A stretch of DNA of 64,000 bases, taken from contig JAZQAK010000047.1 of the NCBI GenBank assembly GCA_045545175.1, positions 62,001 to 126,000 on the forward strand, in the 5' to 3' direction. The translations under genes were made by a program, and so were the position numbers. The notes under the pieces were generated by a model. That model saw only the letters and a list, made by a program, of their open reading frames with translations. It was not told the origin of the DNA and did no database searches. Position 1 is the first letter of the stretch, and each line of letters starts with the position of its first letter. Source of the stretch: RGIG6165 sp045545175. GTDB lineage: Bacteria > Bacillota > Clostridia > Oscillospirales > Feifaniaceae. Positions 33,774 through 43,421 of this stretch are shown one piece after another.

Positions 33774-34862
33774 ATGGAAAAATACAAAGTAGGTATTATA
33801 GGTTGCACCGGAATGGTCGGTCAGCGTTTCATCACACTTCTTGCAGATCATCCGTGGTTTGACATCTCGGTTCTTGCTGCAAGCAGCCGTTCCGCAGGAA
33901 AATGTTATGAGGATGCTGTAGGTAGTCGTTGGGTAATGAAGACCGAACTTCCCGAAAAAGTTAAATCAATGCAAGTATATGATGCTACTGCAGATATGGA
34001 AAAGATCGCGTCTTCAGTTGACTTTGTATTCTGTGCAGTTGATATGCCTAAGGACGAAATAAGAGCACTTGAAGAAGCATATGCAAAACTTGAATGTCCC
34101 GTTGTTTCCAACAATTCGGCTCACAGATGGACAGATGACGTACCTATGGTAATCCCTGAGGTTAATAACGACCATATTGAGATTATTGCTTCACAAAGAA
34201 AACGTCTTGTAACAAAGAGAGGCTTTATAGCAGTAAAATCAAACTGTTCTATTCAGAGTTATGCTCCCCTTCTTGCACCATTACGTAAATTCGGCATTGA
34301 AAAAGTAGCTGTATGTACTTATCAGGCAATATCAGGTGCAGGTAAAACGTTTGAGAGATGGCCTGAAATGATAGACAACGTAATACCTTTCATTGGTGGC
34401 GAAGATGAAAAAAGCGAAAAAGAGCCCTTAAAGGTATTCGGTAAAATTGACGGTGACGTAATAGTAAATGCTGATGCTCCGGTTATTACCGCACAGTGTA
34501 TACGCGTACCTGTAAGCGACGGTCATATGGCTGCTGTGTTTGTAAAATTCACTAACAAGCCCTCTGTTGACGAAATTAAAAAGATCTGGAAAGAATTTTC
34601 CGGCAGACCCCAGGAACTTGAACTTCCCTCTGCCCCAAAACAGTTTATAACTTATTTTGAAGAAGATAATCGCCCACAGACGAATCTCGACAGAAATCTT
34701 GAAAACGGTATGGGTATCTCAGCAGGCAGACTTCGTGAAGATAATCAGTATGATTACAAATTTGTAGGTCTTTCACACAACACACTTCGCGGTGCAGCAG
34801 GCGGTGCAGTTCTTCTTGCAGAACTTCTCTGTGCCGAGAACTATATCAACCATAGAGATTAA
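33774..34862 (+). CDS. asd: aspartate-semialdehyde dehydrogenase
   Basis: The 362 residues follow the archaeal/fungal-type ASD subfamily. The NADP motif GCTGMVGQRF is at residues 10-19; the catalytic cysteine is in SNCSIQ near 155, followed by SGAGKTFERWPEM. It makes the branch-point intermediate for lysine/diaminopimelate, threonine and methionine. AAGGAG precedes the ATG. It leads an operon with dapA (15 nt) and dapB. Confidence 0.96.
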   Translation: MEKYKVGIIGCTGMVGQRFITLLADHPWFDISVLAASSRSAGKCYEDAVGSRWVMKTELPEKVKSMQVYDATADMEKIASSVDFVFCAVDMPKDEIRALEEAYAKLECPVVSNNSAHRWTDDVPMVIPEVNNDHIEIIASQRKRLVTKRGFIAVKSNCSIQSYAPLLAPLRKFGIEKVAVCTYQAISGAGKTFERWPEMIDNVIPFIGGEDEKSEKEPLKVFGKIDGDVIVNADAPVITAQCIRVPVSDGHMAAVFVKFTNKPSVDEIKKIWKEFSGRPQELELPSAPKQFITYFEEDNRPQTNLDRNLENGMGISAGRLREDNQYDYKFVGLSHNTLRGAAGGAVLLAELLCAENYINHRD

Positions 34863-34877
34863 TCGGAGGTAGACAGT

Positions 34878-35768
34878 ATGAAAAAGACAATTTTTACAGG
34901 TGCCGGAGTTGCTATAGTCACTCCTTTCAACCCCGATATGTCTGTTAACTATAATAAGTTGGCAGAACTTATTGATTGGCAGATAGCCAATGAAACAGAT
35001 GCAATCGTTATATGCGGAACAACGGGTGAATCCTCTGCTCTCAGCCTTGAAGAACATGAAGAAGTTGTAAAATTTGCGATTGACCACGTTGCAGGAAGAG
35101 TTCCTGTTGTAGCAAGTTCAGGTAGTAACGATACTGCAGCGGCAGTGCAGCTTTCAAAATCAGCAAAAGCAGCAGGTGCAGATGCACTTTTAATGGTAAC
35201 ACCTTATTATAACAAGACTACGCAGGTTGGTATTGTTAAGCATTATGAAAAAGTTGCTTCAGAAGTTGACCTTCCTATCATCGTATACAACGTTCCCGGC
35301 AGAACAGGTTTTGGTATCAAACCCGAGACGTATGTCGAACTTGCTAAAATTCCTACTGTAACGGCAGTTAAAGAAGCAAACGGTGATATTTCCGCAATTG
35401 CAAAAACTATTGCTCTTTGCGGTGATTCCCTCGACATCTATTCCGGTAACGATGATATGATTGTTCCTATGATGGCGCTCGGTGCTAAGGGTGTTATTTC
35501 CGTTCTTTCAAACGTTATGCCTAAAGAAACACACGATATCTGTCAGTTGTTCTTTGACGGCAAGTACAAGGAAAGCGCTGACCTTCAGCTCAAACTCATC
35601 CACTTATGTGATGCTCTCTTCTGTGAAGTTAATCCGATGCCCGTAAAAGCAGCAATGAATATGATGGGACTTGACGTTGGTATCCCCAGACTCCCGCTCT
35701 GCGACGTAACAGACGCCAGCAAAGCAAAGATAAAAGAAGCTCTTCTTAAAGAAGGTCTCATTAAGTAA
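34878..35768 (+). CDS. dapA: 4-hydroxy-tetrahydrodipicolinate synthase
   Basis: The 296 residues are a standard DapA TIM barrel. CGTTGES lies near 45, the catalytic tyrosine in YNVPGRTG near 137 and the Schiff-base lysine in VKEANGD near 165. It condenses pyruvate and aspartate semialdehyde, the first step toward diaminopimelate. CGGAGG lies ahead of the ATG; dapB follows 20 nt downstream. Confidence 0.97.
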   Translation: MKKTIFTGAGVAIVTPFNPDMSVNYNKLAELIDWQIANETDAIVICGTTGESSALSLEEHEEVVKFAIDHVAGRVPVVASSGSNDTAAAVQLSKSAKAAGADALLMVTPYYNKTTQVGIVKHYEKVASEVDLPIIVYNVPGRTGFGIKPETYVELAKIPTVTAVKEANGDISAIAKTIALCGDSLDIYSGNDDMIVPMMALGAKGVISVLSNVMPKETHDICQLFFDGKYKESADLQLKLIHLCDALFCEVNPMPVKAAMNMMGLDVGIPRLPLCDVTDASKAKIKEALLKEGLIK

Positions 35769-35788
35769 TCAAGTTAAGGAAGTTAAAA

Positions 35789-36532
35789 ATGAAAGTAATT
35801 ATTAGCGGTGCTTCGGGAAAAATGGGCAAAGTAGTTGCTTCCCTCATTGAAGCTGACAAAAATGCCGAAACCGTATGCGGTATAGATCTTTATTCTGACA
35901 ATACCACACTCTTTCCCGTATATCAAAGTTTTAAACAAGCAGACGACGGTGACGTCATAATAGATTTTTCAAATCCGTCAGTCCTTCCCGCTCTTCTCAA
36001 ATATGCAGTTGATACACATACTCCGGCTGTTATTGCAACAACAGGTCTGTCACCTGCAGAGATTAAAAGTATCGAAAAAGCTTCAAAGCATGTTCCGATA
36101 TTCTTTACGGCTAATATGTCTCTTGGTGTAAATCTTCTTACAGCACTTTGCAAAAAAGCTGCTTCTGTTTTGGGTGACAATTTTGATATCGAAATTGTCG
36201 AATCCCATCACAATCAGAAAATAGATGCACCGAGCGGAACGGCACTTATGCTTGCTGATGCAATAAATAACACTCTTGATAATTCTTTAGACTATGTTTA
36301 CGACAGACACAGCAAACGTGAAAAACGCACGAAAAACGAAATAGGTATTCACGCAGTACGCGGTGGAAATATCGTCGGTAAGCACGAAGTAATTTTTGCA
36401 GGAACAGATGAAATTATTGAATTAACTCACACTGCAACTTCCAAAGCAGTATTTGCAAACGGTGCTATTGCAGCAGCAAAATTTATTCTCAATAAAGAAA
36501 ACGGTCTTTATTCGATGAACGATATGATATAA
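35789..36532 (+). CDS. dapB: 4-hydroxy-tetrahydrodipicolinate reductase
   Basis: The 247 residues carry the nucleotide-binding GASGKMGK near residue 7 and the catalytic/substrate motif ESHHNQKIDAPSGTA near 137-150. It reduces the DapA product with NAD(P)H to tetrahydrodipicolinate. It ends the operon, with a strong terminator 4 bp after the stop. Later dap genes are not in the window. Confidence 0.97.
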   Translation: MKVIISGASGKMGKVVASLIEADKNAETVCGIDLYSDNTTLFPVYQSFKQADDGDVIIDFSNPSVLPALLKYAVDTHTPAVIATTGLSPAEIKSIEKASKHVPIFFTANMSLGVNLLTALCKKAASVLGDNFDIEIVESHHNQKIDAPSGTALMLADAINNTLDNSLDYVYDRHSKREKRTKNEIGIHAVRGGNIVGKHEVIFAGTDEIIELTHTATSKAVFANGAIAAAKFILNKENGLYSMNDMI

Positions 36533-36536
36533 CAAT

Positions 36537-36571
36537 AAAAAACAGGCAATCTTTATGATTGCCTGTTTTTT
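36537..36571. terminator. bidirectional terminator between dapB and the dockerin gene
   Basis: A 15-bp stem (AAAAAACAGGCAATC and its complement) with a 5-base loop and flanking A and T runs, between convergent genes. Confidence 0.9.
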
Positions 36572-36614
36572 TCAACTACATCGATTATTCTTATAATTTA
36601 CTTGCTACTACTTA

Positions 36615-39600
36615 TTAGCGTGCCTTAATAATAAGATTAATATCATATGCTGTGGCGTGTTTGTCGTGGTTTATATCAGCCTTTATGCATCCTGCCATTT
36701 CACGTGCATAAGAGTACACATCTCCTGTTACCACATTATATGCTGCTGTAACATCATTCCAATCCACTTTATTATTACCAGTAACGTCATAATTATTATA
36801 GTTGATTACTATTGCATAACCATCATCAGAAAGTGTTATTCTTTCTTCGTAGTCTTCTAAATCACCCGGTTGTGCATTTTCACCTTCGCCCAGATAAATT
36901 GCTTCCGTTATGATTGCGTATACATAGCTGTAAGATATTTCATCATTATATTTATAACCTGCACTGCTTACATCATACATTTGAACCCCGTCATACTTGA
37001 ACGTTTGGTTTTCAAAATTAGTAAAAACAAGAACGAGTTTCTTACCTGCTATATAGTCAGAATCTTCTCCCAGCTGCACTTCAACTACATACTTAATTTT
37101 GAGGTTTGCTACCGCCTCTTCAATTGCTGTTGCATATCCGTTTATCTTCTCCTGATCATAACCCGTAAGATTATAGTCAACAGCATTTTTAGCATTATTC
37201 AATGCAGCAACAGACTCATCCGTGTAAACCGAAAGATCATCAGGAATAGATGAAATTGCCGTTTCCACTACAGAGTAATCAGCAGACGGTACATACAGTA
37301 CACCATCAATATAAACCTGTGTATTCCTATCGGTATTAACATTTTCAACCACAGAAAGAAGTGATGCACTTGAAGCGTCAAGATTTACAACGAGATTTGA
37401 AGCACTACCCCTCGCAATTCTGTTAATAACCGAGCCTTCTTCGAGGTCATACACACTTACATATGCAGTTCCTCCAAGCGATTTGCCATTACCGTTGCTG
37501 CCACCGTATACGTTGTCGATTATTGCTTTACCCGAAATATCAATATGGGAATCTCCGGTCACATTACCGCTATTAGCACCACCAAATATATTCGGTATCT
37601 CCGACGTACCCGTTACATAGATGTATGTGTTTCCGTCAAGATCACTACTAAAGCCTCCACCATATATACCCGCAACTTTTTCATTTTTCTCAACAAAAGT
37701 CGTATTGTTTGCATATATGTACGTATTACCTTTATGTGCAATACCAAAGCTGCCACCGAATACTCGAGTCAGATTACCCGAACCATCTAGAAGCATCTTT
37801 GTATCCCCTACTGCACCAGTTGCAGGCTTTTTTCCTGTGCCTTCACTATTACTGATACCGGCAAAGAAATTAAAGTCAAGATAATCTTTGTCTTTGCTGT
37901 TAAGTGCAGAGTATATCACATTGCAACCCGTTGCATCATACAAAATCGTCTTAAGTCCGTCACCGTTTTTGACCACTGTCGGTATAATATCACCGGTTGA
38001 AGAAAATCCAAAAACTCTGTAAGGAATCACAGTGAGGCCTGCATCAACAACCTTCACCTTAATTTCCGGCACTTCACAATTCCACACATATCCCTCAGCC
38101 ACAGCCCTGAAAGTAAAGGTTGTGCCTACCGCTTTACCGTCATAGGTTGATGTACATTCCCATGTAACAGGAAGTTTAATCTCTTTACCGTCTATCGTTA
38201 CAGGTATCGCATCATAAAATATCGGAGATTCAATATGAGTCACATATTCAGACCAATAAGATGAATTAGCATTGTCATTATAAGGAAATACCGTATTGGT
38301 AACATAACCTGTAAGATTAGTCGCTGTAATAGTTCTTTCTTTAGCAATTCGGTTGTATATCTGACCAAGATGTTCAGCCATTCCATCGACGATATCCTGA
38401 TCCTCATAAGGAAGATTATATTCAACAAGAGAGCATGCCTCTTCCCATTTTTCAATATCTTCCTGACTCAATACATCTGTATAAGTATCATATTCTGTTA
38501 ACATACTCTCTACTTCACTATAGTCAGCATAATAAGGAAGTATTTTTGTATACTCAGTATCAACAGTCATACCTGAGTCAGTTCCGTCAAACGCAAATTT
38601 AAGAAGGCCATTCTTACCGGTAACATAAATATCATTTCTGTCAATCCCGTTACCATCAGTCAACTGGAAAATAGTAGCATCAATATATCCGCCATATTCT
38701 CTCGGGCTTGTGATAGCAACTTTATCGGGATTTACATGATTTATAAATTCATAGCCACTTGATGTGGGATAACCGTGATGTCCAAGTTTAATTAAATCAC
38801 AGTCCTTTATCTTCGGTGCAATAATTTCATCATCAAGCCAATCTGTTTCCGATTCCAGATACGTGTCAGCCGCAAGAAGAATTTTTGCGTCACCGTATGT
38901 AAGAAGAGTCGCCATTGAAGCCGTATTCAGATGGTCCTGCATAGGAACTGCCGGATTAAGTGCATAGATTTCAACGTCACCTATTGTCATACTGTCATAT
39001 CTGTTTGCACGCAGAATGGTAGAACCGTATTTTTCTACCGCATTATTGATTGCTGACAATACAGAAATCTGATCTTGTATGATAAACGTATCAATAGGAA
39101 ATTGTGCCACAACTTTAGGAAGTCCGCCATAGTGGTCACTGTGCGAATGAGTAATAAGAACATAATCTAATTTAGTTACGCCAAGCTCCTTAAGAGTTTC
39201 AATTACAAGCGGAGCAGTATTTTCCTCACCTGCATCTACGAGCATATTCTGACCATTCGGGAAGGTTATGTACATACAGTCACCTATACTGTCATAGTAT
39301 CTGTATTTGTACTTATCCTCACCGGGATACCTTGTTTCAAGAAATCTTATCACAAGTTTTCCTGCATCACCGTCAGAGGATATAACTGAATCTCTGTTTT
39401 GGGTATAGCGAACAAATTCAAAATTTTCTTCACCTCCAAAATAAGTGATAGTAACGTTATCACCCTCAATAAAAGGATATACTCTCTGATTGTGTCTTAA
39501 AAGACCTTTGTATAACCTTAACGTTGATTTTCCAGTAATATTCTGTGTTTCATACGTATATTCCCACACACCGCCATATACAGTAGCATCAATATTTCCG

Positions 39601-42023
39601 TGTACAGTACCTGCACCACTTGTTATGATATACATGAGTTTACCACCATGCTGAATCAGATTTATGTTTCCATAAACCGTACCCGATGCACCAAGATAAA
39701 TATTCGTATATGCACCACCGTATACATGCATTTCAATCGAATACTCATCATCTGCATAGTTCTTCGACGAGTCACCGGTAGTACTTCCGGACGCACCTCC
39801 GCCCATAATGTACTCTTTATGTTGACCGCTTTCAAGAATCACCGTAGTGTGTAAAGTATTACTGCCCGATATGCCTGCTCCACGTAGATATGCTACGCAA
39901 CCGCCATCAAGAACGACAGTCGCATCCTTTACAGTTCCTTCACCACCAGCATATAAATTGTTCAGATATCCCGACATAAACGCTATATTGGTAGAGGCAA
40001 GACTTGTCCCGGAACTGCCTCCTCCATATACACGTGTCCAACCCGTAATGTCACCACTGTACATAAGTGACATATCGTTTGCACGATATAGATATGTACC
40101 GTCATCAGCACCTTTGGCAATAACGGACGGCACTCCATTCGCATATAAATATTTCTTAGAAGTATTCACAGATGCTGTGATGCTATCGTACATATCCATA
40201 CGCACACCGTTTATATATACGTATTCTGATATTGATGAAGCATACCTTACTCTTGTTACTAGTGCAACGGGTATATCAAGAGTTACTTTACCGGATGTTT
40301 CGTTTAAGTCAATTTTATTTTCAACACGAACAACATCACTGTCTACAGCAACTTCAACCCCGCTTCCCTTGACATACACAGCATTTATCAGATCTACGTT
40401 ATCAAAATATGTGTATATACCTGCTATATCAGTTATTTTATAGTTCTTTCTTTCTTCCCCTGAAAATCTAACCGCTGCTGAATTGATCTCATAGACGTCA
40501 CCCGATCTGTTAACCTTAGCATCTGTGCTTACTGTAACTTTCATTGAAGGAGAAGTGGTTACATTAAATACCTGATCAACTGACAATTCGAACGTGTATA
40601 CGCCGGCTGTCGGTAAATAATTCTGTGTCGTAAAAGTAGCAGGTATGTCGTATGTATGAGTGTCGTTATTTAAGGTAAATGACGCCGATACAGTATCAGG
40701 CATATCAAGTTCATTAAGTGATATACCTTCAGGGATAACGGTCTCATTTACATATGAAATCGATTCAACAGTTACCTCACCCGAATTTGCAACAAGAACG
40801 TCTACTGTTGGTAACTCCACGCCATCAGCAAGAACATATTTTTCAGGCAAAACAGGCTTAAACTTGTAAACGCCAGTTTTTGTTGCAGAATAGTCTGCAG
40901 ATTCCCATTTAATATCAGAAAGCACGGTTGCCTTTTCCTTTGCATAAACCGTGATACTATCTTTAATAACGTCTGTTTCTGCTGTTCCAAGATCAGTTAC
41001 AACAAAATCTGCACCTTTATATTGAACGTCGCTGATAACATCATAGTTTACACCATCAATATAAACATTAACGTTCTCTTTGCTTATCTGGTATCTCGAC
41101 AGGTCAAACTTTGCACCCGGAGAAATGTAGAAATTAATCTGTTCCGCATCAGCAGTGTCTATATTTGTGATTTTACCTGTAAAATCATCAGCAAGATATA
41201 TGTTGACCGTTCCGTCATAACTTACGACGTTACTTCCTACCGTTGATCCGTTACCTGAGGTTTTTGCATTGACCTCATAATGACCGCCGCACGAAAGAGT
41301 CTTTATCACAGGTGCGCCTGAAAGATAGATATTTGTAGTACCTTCAAAAGTACCGTTAACGCTTCCTGCATAAAGGCCGGTATCAATAGTACCGCCATTA
41401 ACGTAAACTGTACTTGTACCTTTGAAGTTCGTTCCGAAACTTCCGGCAAAGTAATAATTTATACCCGCATTATCAAGCCAGACGTTAGCAGTCGCAGGTT
41501 CTGTCATCGTCTTTTTGTATCCAACACCTGCTATAAGATTTAACGCATGGCCCGTACCTTCCGAAGTCGGCACCAGATTGTTGAAACCTGTACGGTCATA
41601 AAATTTACCGAGAGTATCGCTTGCTTTTCTGAAAGATATGTGCTGACCAACATAATCACGGGCCATAAAATAACTTGCACAATGATAGATGCCACCTGAT
41701 TTGACATTGACAGTTATTGTCGGAGTATCGCAACCAAACGTATATCCTGATGGTGCAACTGCAGTAAATACATATGAACCAACCGTATCATAACTATAAT
41801 TGTCACATTTCCATGTAAACCCATCTACCGTGGTCACTTTGCCCCCGACTACACATTCGAGTGACGAATAGAACGTAGGAGTGGTTATCTCTGCTCCTGA
41901 CCATAAATCCGTTTCACTGACAGGCAGATTTACGCTTGTAATCGTTCCGCCCACTGCCATTGCAGTAATACCTGTTGGTATCATCAGTAGCAAAGCAAGT
42001 ATTATAGCAATTATTCTTTTCAT
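36615..42023 (-). CDS. giant secreted dockerin protein with ComEC-type metallo-beta-lactamase domain
   Basis: The protein has 1,802 residues with a signal peptide (about 1-23) and no transmembrane segment after it. In order: an Ig-like module; a glycine-rich beta-helix-like block (about 140-340); two more Ig-like modules; a second block (about 650-860, motifs such as VYGGGSSG and LYAGGEG); a metallo-beta-lactamase fold (about 895-1180) with THSHSDHYGG near 958, AADTYLESETDWL near 1046 and KLGHHGYPTS near 1080; FIVAR-like helices; another Ig-like module; a third block (about 1390-1580, IYGGGFSSDLDGNTYIY); another FIVAR-like segment; and a type I dockerin. The dockerin shows two calcium loops (DVTGNNKVDWND near 1748 and DINHDKHATAYD near 1788). 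A GTG nine bases upstream is inside AGAGGTG, so the ATG is used. Substrate unknown; anchoring to a cohesin is inferred. Confidence 0.85.
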   Translation of the reverse strand: MKRIIAIILALLLMIPTGITAMAVGGTITSVNLPVSETDLWSGAEITTPTFYSSLECVVGGKVTTVDGFTWKCDNYSYDTVGSYVFTAVAPSGYTFGCDTPTITVNVKSGGIYHCASYFMARDYVGQHISFRKASDTLGKFYDRTGFNNLVPTSEGTGHALNLIAGVGYKKTMTEPATANVWLDNAGINYYFAGSFGTNFKGTSTVYVNGGTIDTGLYAGSVNGTFEGTTNIYLSGAPVIKTLSCGGHYEVNAKTSGNGSTVGSNVVSYDGTVNIYLADDFTGKITNIDTADAEQINFYISPGAKFDLSRYQISKENVNVYIDGVNYDVISDVQYKGADFVVTDLGTAETDVIKDSITVYAKEKATVLSDIKWESADYSATKTGVYKFKPVLPEKYVLADGVELPTVDVLVANSGEVTVESISYVNETVIPEGISLNELDMPDTVSASFTLNNDTHTYDIPATFTTQNYLPTAGVYTFELSVDQVFNVTTSPSMKVTVSTDAKVNRSGDVYEINSAAVRFSGEERKNYKITDIAGIYTYFDNVDLINAVYVKGSGVEVAVDSDVVRVENKIDLNETSGKVTLDIPVALVTRVRYASSISEYVYINGVRMDMYDSITASVNTSKKYLYANGVPSVIAKGADDGTYLYRANDMSLMYSGDITGWTRVYGGGSSGTSLASTNIAFMSGYLNNLYAGGEGTVKDATVVLDGGCVAYLRGAGISGSNTLHTTVILESGQHKEYIMGGGASGSTTGDSSKNYADDEYSIEMHVYGGAYTNIYLGASGTVYGNINLIQHGGKLMYIITSGAGTVHGNIDATVYGGVWEYTYETQNITGKSTLRLYKGLLRHNQRVYPFIEGDNVTITYFGGEENFEFVRYTQNRDSVISSDGDAGKLVIRFLETRYPGEDKYKYRYYDSIGDCMYITFPNGQNMLVDAGEENTAPLVIETLKELGVTKLDYVLITHSHSDHYGGLPKVVAQFPIDTFIIQDQISVLSAINNAVEKYGSTILRANRYDSMTIGDVEIYALNPAVPMQDHLNTASMATLLTYGDAKILLAADTYLESETDWLDDEIIAPKIKDCDLIKLGHHGYPTSSGYEFINHVNPDKVAITSPREYGGYIDATIFQLTDGNGIDRNDIYVTGKNGLLKFAFDGTDSGMTVDTEYTKILPYYADYSEVESMLTEYDTYTDVLSQEDIEKWEEACSLVEYNLPYEDQDIVDGMAEHLGQIYNRIAKERTITATNLTGYVTNTVFPYNDNANSSYWSEYVTHIESPIFYDAIPVTIDGKEIKLPVTWECTSTYDGKAVGTTFTFRAVAEGYVWNCEVPEIKVKVVDAGLTVIPYRVFGFSSTGDIIPTVVKNGDGLKTILYDATGCNVIYSALNSKDKDYLDFNFFAGISNSEGTGKKPATGAVGDTKMLLDGSGNLTRVFGGSFGIAHKGNTYIYANNTTFVEKNEKVAGIYGGGFSSDLDGNTYIYVTGTSEIPNIFGGANSGNVTGDSHIDISGKAIIDNVYGGSNGNGKSLGGTAYVSVYDLEEGSVINRIARGSASNLVVNLDASSASLLSVVENVNTDRNTQVYIDGVLYVPSADYSVVETAISSIPDDLSVYTDESVAALNNAKNAVDYNLTGYDQEKINGYATAIEEAVANLKIKYVVEVQLGEDSDYIAGKKLVLVFTNFENQTFKYDGVQMYDVSSAGYKYNDEISYSYVYAIITEAIYLGEGENAQPGDLEDYEERITLSDDGYAIVINYNNYDVTGNNKVDWNDVTAAYNVVTGDVYSYAREMAGCIKADINHDKHATAYDINLIIKAR

Positions 42024-42058
42024 ATTTCTCACCTCTTATAAAATCCATATACAATATT

Positions 42059-42087
42059 ATTGTAATGAACATTACACACATTTGCAA
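42059..42087 (-). promoter_or_regulatory. promoter of the dockerin gene with a palindrome in the spacer
   Basis: TTGCAA and TACAAT with a 17-bp spacer. The perfect inverted repeat GTAATG-AA-CATTAC (42062-42075) overlaps the -10 and the spacer, a typical place for a repressor operator. Confidence 0.55.
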
Positions 42088-42145
42088 CATTTTTTTAAAT
42101 AAATACTTACACCTCGTAAAATCCATATAACTATACTAAGTATAC

Positions 42146-42182
42146 AAAAAAGAGACATTCGGTAAACGGATGTCTCTTTTTT
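42146..42182 (-). terminator. terminator after tyrS
   Basis: A 13-bp stem (AAAAAAGAGACAT and its complement) with an 11-base loop, 7 bp beyond the tyrS stop. It ends the nusB-tyrS operon. Confidence 0.88.
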
Positions 42183-42188
42183 ATAATA

Positions 42189-43418
42189 TTATTCTATGAC
42201 GATCTTCACAACCGTCTTTTTACCCTTCTTCAGCACAATGTAACCCTTATCAAACGCCGATTTTTCAACCGTTGCTTTAACATCAGTAATCTTAACGTCA
42301 TCAATCAAGATGCCACCCTGCTCAACAAGTGTTCTTGCATCTCTCTTCGACGGACAAACACCGGATGCTACAGCAATGTCAAGTACACCACAAGTACCTT
42401 CAGCCAAAAGTTCTGCGGAAACTGTCTTTTCAGGCATATTTTCGGACACACCGCCTGCACCGAAAAGTTTCTTTGCCGCTTCCTGTGCCTTATCAGCCTC
42501 TTCAACGCCGTGTACCTGCTTTGTTATCTCGTAAGCAAGCACTTCTTTTGCTGCATTGAGCTGACTTCCTTCAAGTGAACCGTACTTTTCATCAATTTCC
42601 GCAACCGAGAGGAAAGTAAGCATTTTCAAGAAACGAACAACGTCAGCATCGTCAACGTTTCTCCAGTACTGGTAGAAATCATAAGGACTTGTCTTTTCAG
42701 GATCAAGCCATACTGCACCCTTCTGCGTTTTACCCATCTTCTTGCCCTCACTGTTGGTAAGAAGTGTAAAAGTCATACCGTATGCACTCTTCTGGCTTCT
42801 CTTTCTTATAAGTTCAATACCGCCAAGAATATTTGACCACTGATCGTCACCGCCGAGCTGAAGATTACAGCCGTAATCTTCATTAAGCTTATAGAAATCG
42901 TAACCCTGCATCAACATATAGTTAAATTCAAGGAACGAAAGGCCTCTTTCAAGGCGCTGTTTAAAGCACTCTGCCGACAACATTCTGTTAACCGAATAAT
43001 GTACTCCGTTATCACGGATAAAGTCGATATAGTTAAGATTTCTCAGCCAGTCGGCATTATTTACCATCATAGCCTTATTTTCGCCAAATTCAATAATCTT
43101 CGACATCTGCTTTTTAAAGCATTCGCAGTTATGATTGATAGTTTCAATCGTCATCATCTGACCCATATCACTTCTGCCTGAAGGATCGCCTATCATTGCT
43201 GTACCGCCACCTATCAGAGCAATCGGTTTATTTCCCGCACGCTGCATTCTTGCCATAATCATCATCTGCATATAATGCCCTACGTGAAGGCTGTCAGCAG
43301 TGGGGTCAAAACCAATGTAAAACGTACATTTACCGCTGTTAAGCAGTTCCCTTACCTCATCTTCGTGTGTTACCTGAGCAAGCAGACCTCGCTCCTGAAG
43401 TTCTTCGTAAATTCCCAT
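42189..43418 (-). CDS. tyrS: tyrosyl-tRNA synthetase
   Basis: The 409 residues form a class I synthetase: HVGH (HIGH motif) near residue 46, KMGKT (KMSKS motif) near 232, and a C-terminal S4 RNA-binding domain (about 340-409). It charges tRNA-Tyr. The ATG is 3 nt after the recN stop with GGAGAG ahead, so it belongs to the upstream operon; no T-box leader is present, unlike many Firmicutes tyrS genes. Confidence 0.97.
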   Translation of the reverse strand: MGIYEELQERGLLAQVTHEDEVRELLNSGKCTFYIGFDPTADSLHVGHYMQMMIMARMQRAGNKPIALIGGGTAMIGDPSGRSDMGQMMTIETINHNCECFKKQMSKIIEFGENKAMMVNNADWLRNLNYIDFIRDNGVHYSVNRMLSAECFKQRLERGLSFLEFNYMLMQGYDFYKLNEDYGCNLQLGGDDQWSNILGGIELIRKRSQKSAYGMTFTLLTNSEGKKMGKTQKGAVWLDPEKTSPYDFYQYWRNVDDADVVRFLKMLTFLSVAEIDEKYGSLEGSQLNAAKEVLAYEITKQVHGVEEADKAQEAAKKLFGAGGVSENMPEKTVSAELLAEGTCGVLDIAVASGVCPSKRDARTLVEQGGILIDDVKITDVKATVEKSAFDKGYIVLKKGKKTVVKIVIE

Positions 43419-43421
43419 AAT

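Noticed and set aside
39847..40443. A 198-codon open frame antisense to the dockerin gene
   Set aside because: Ser/Thr/Pro-rich shadow of a repetitive protein with no start signals.
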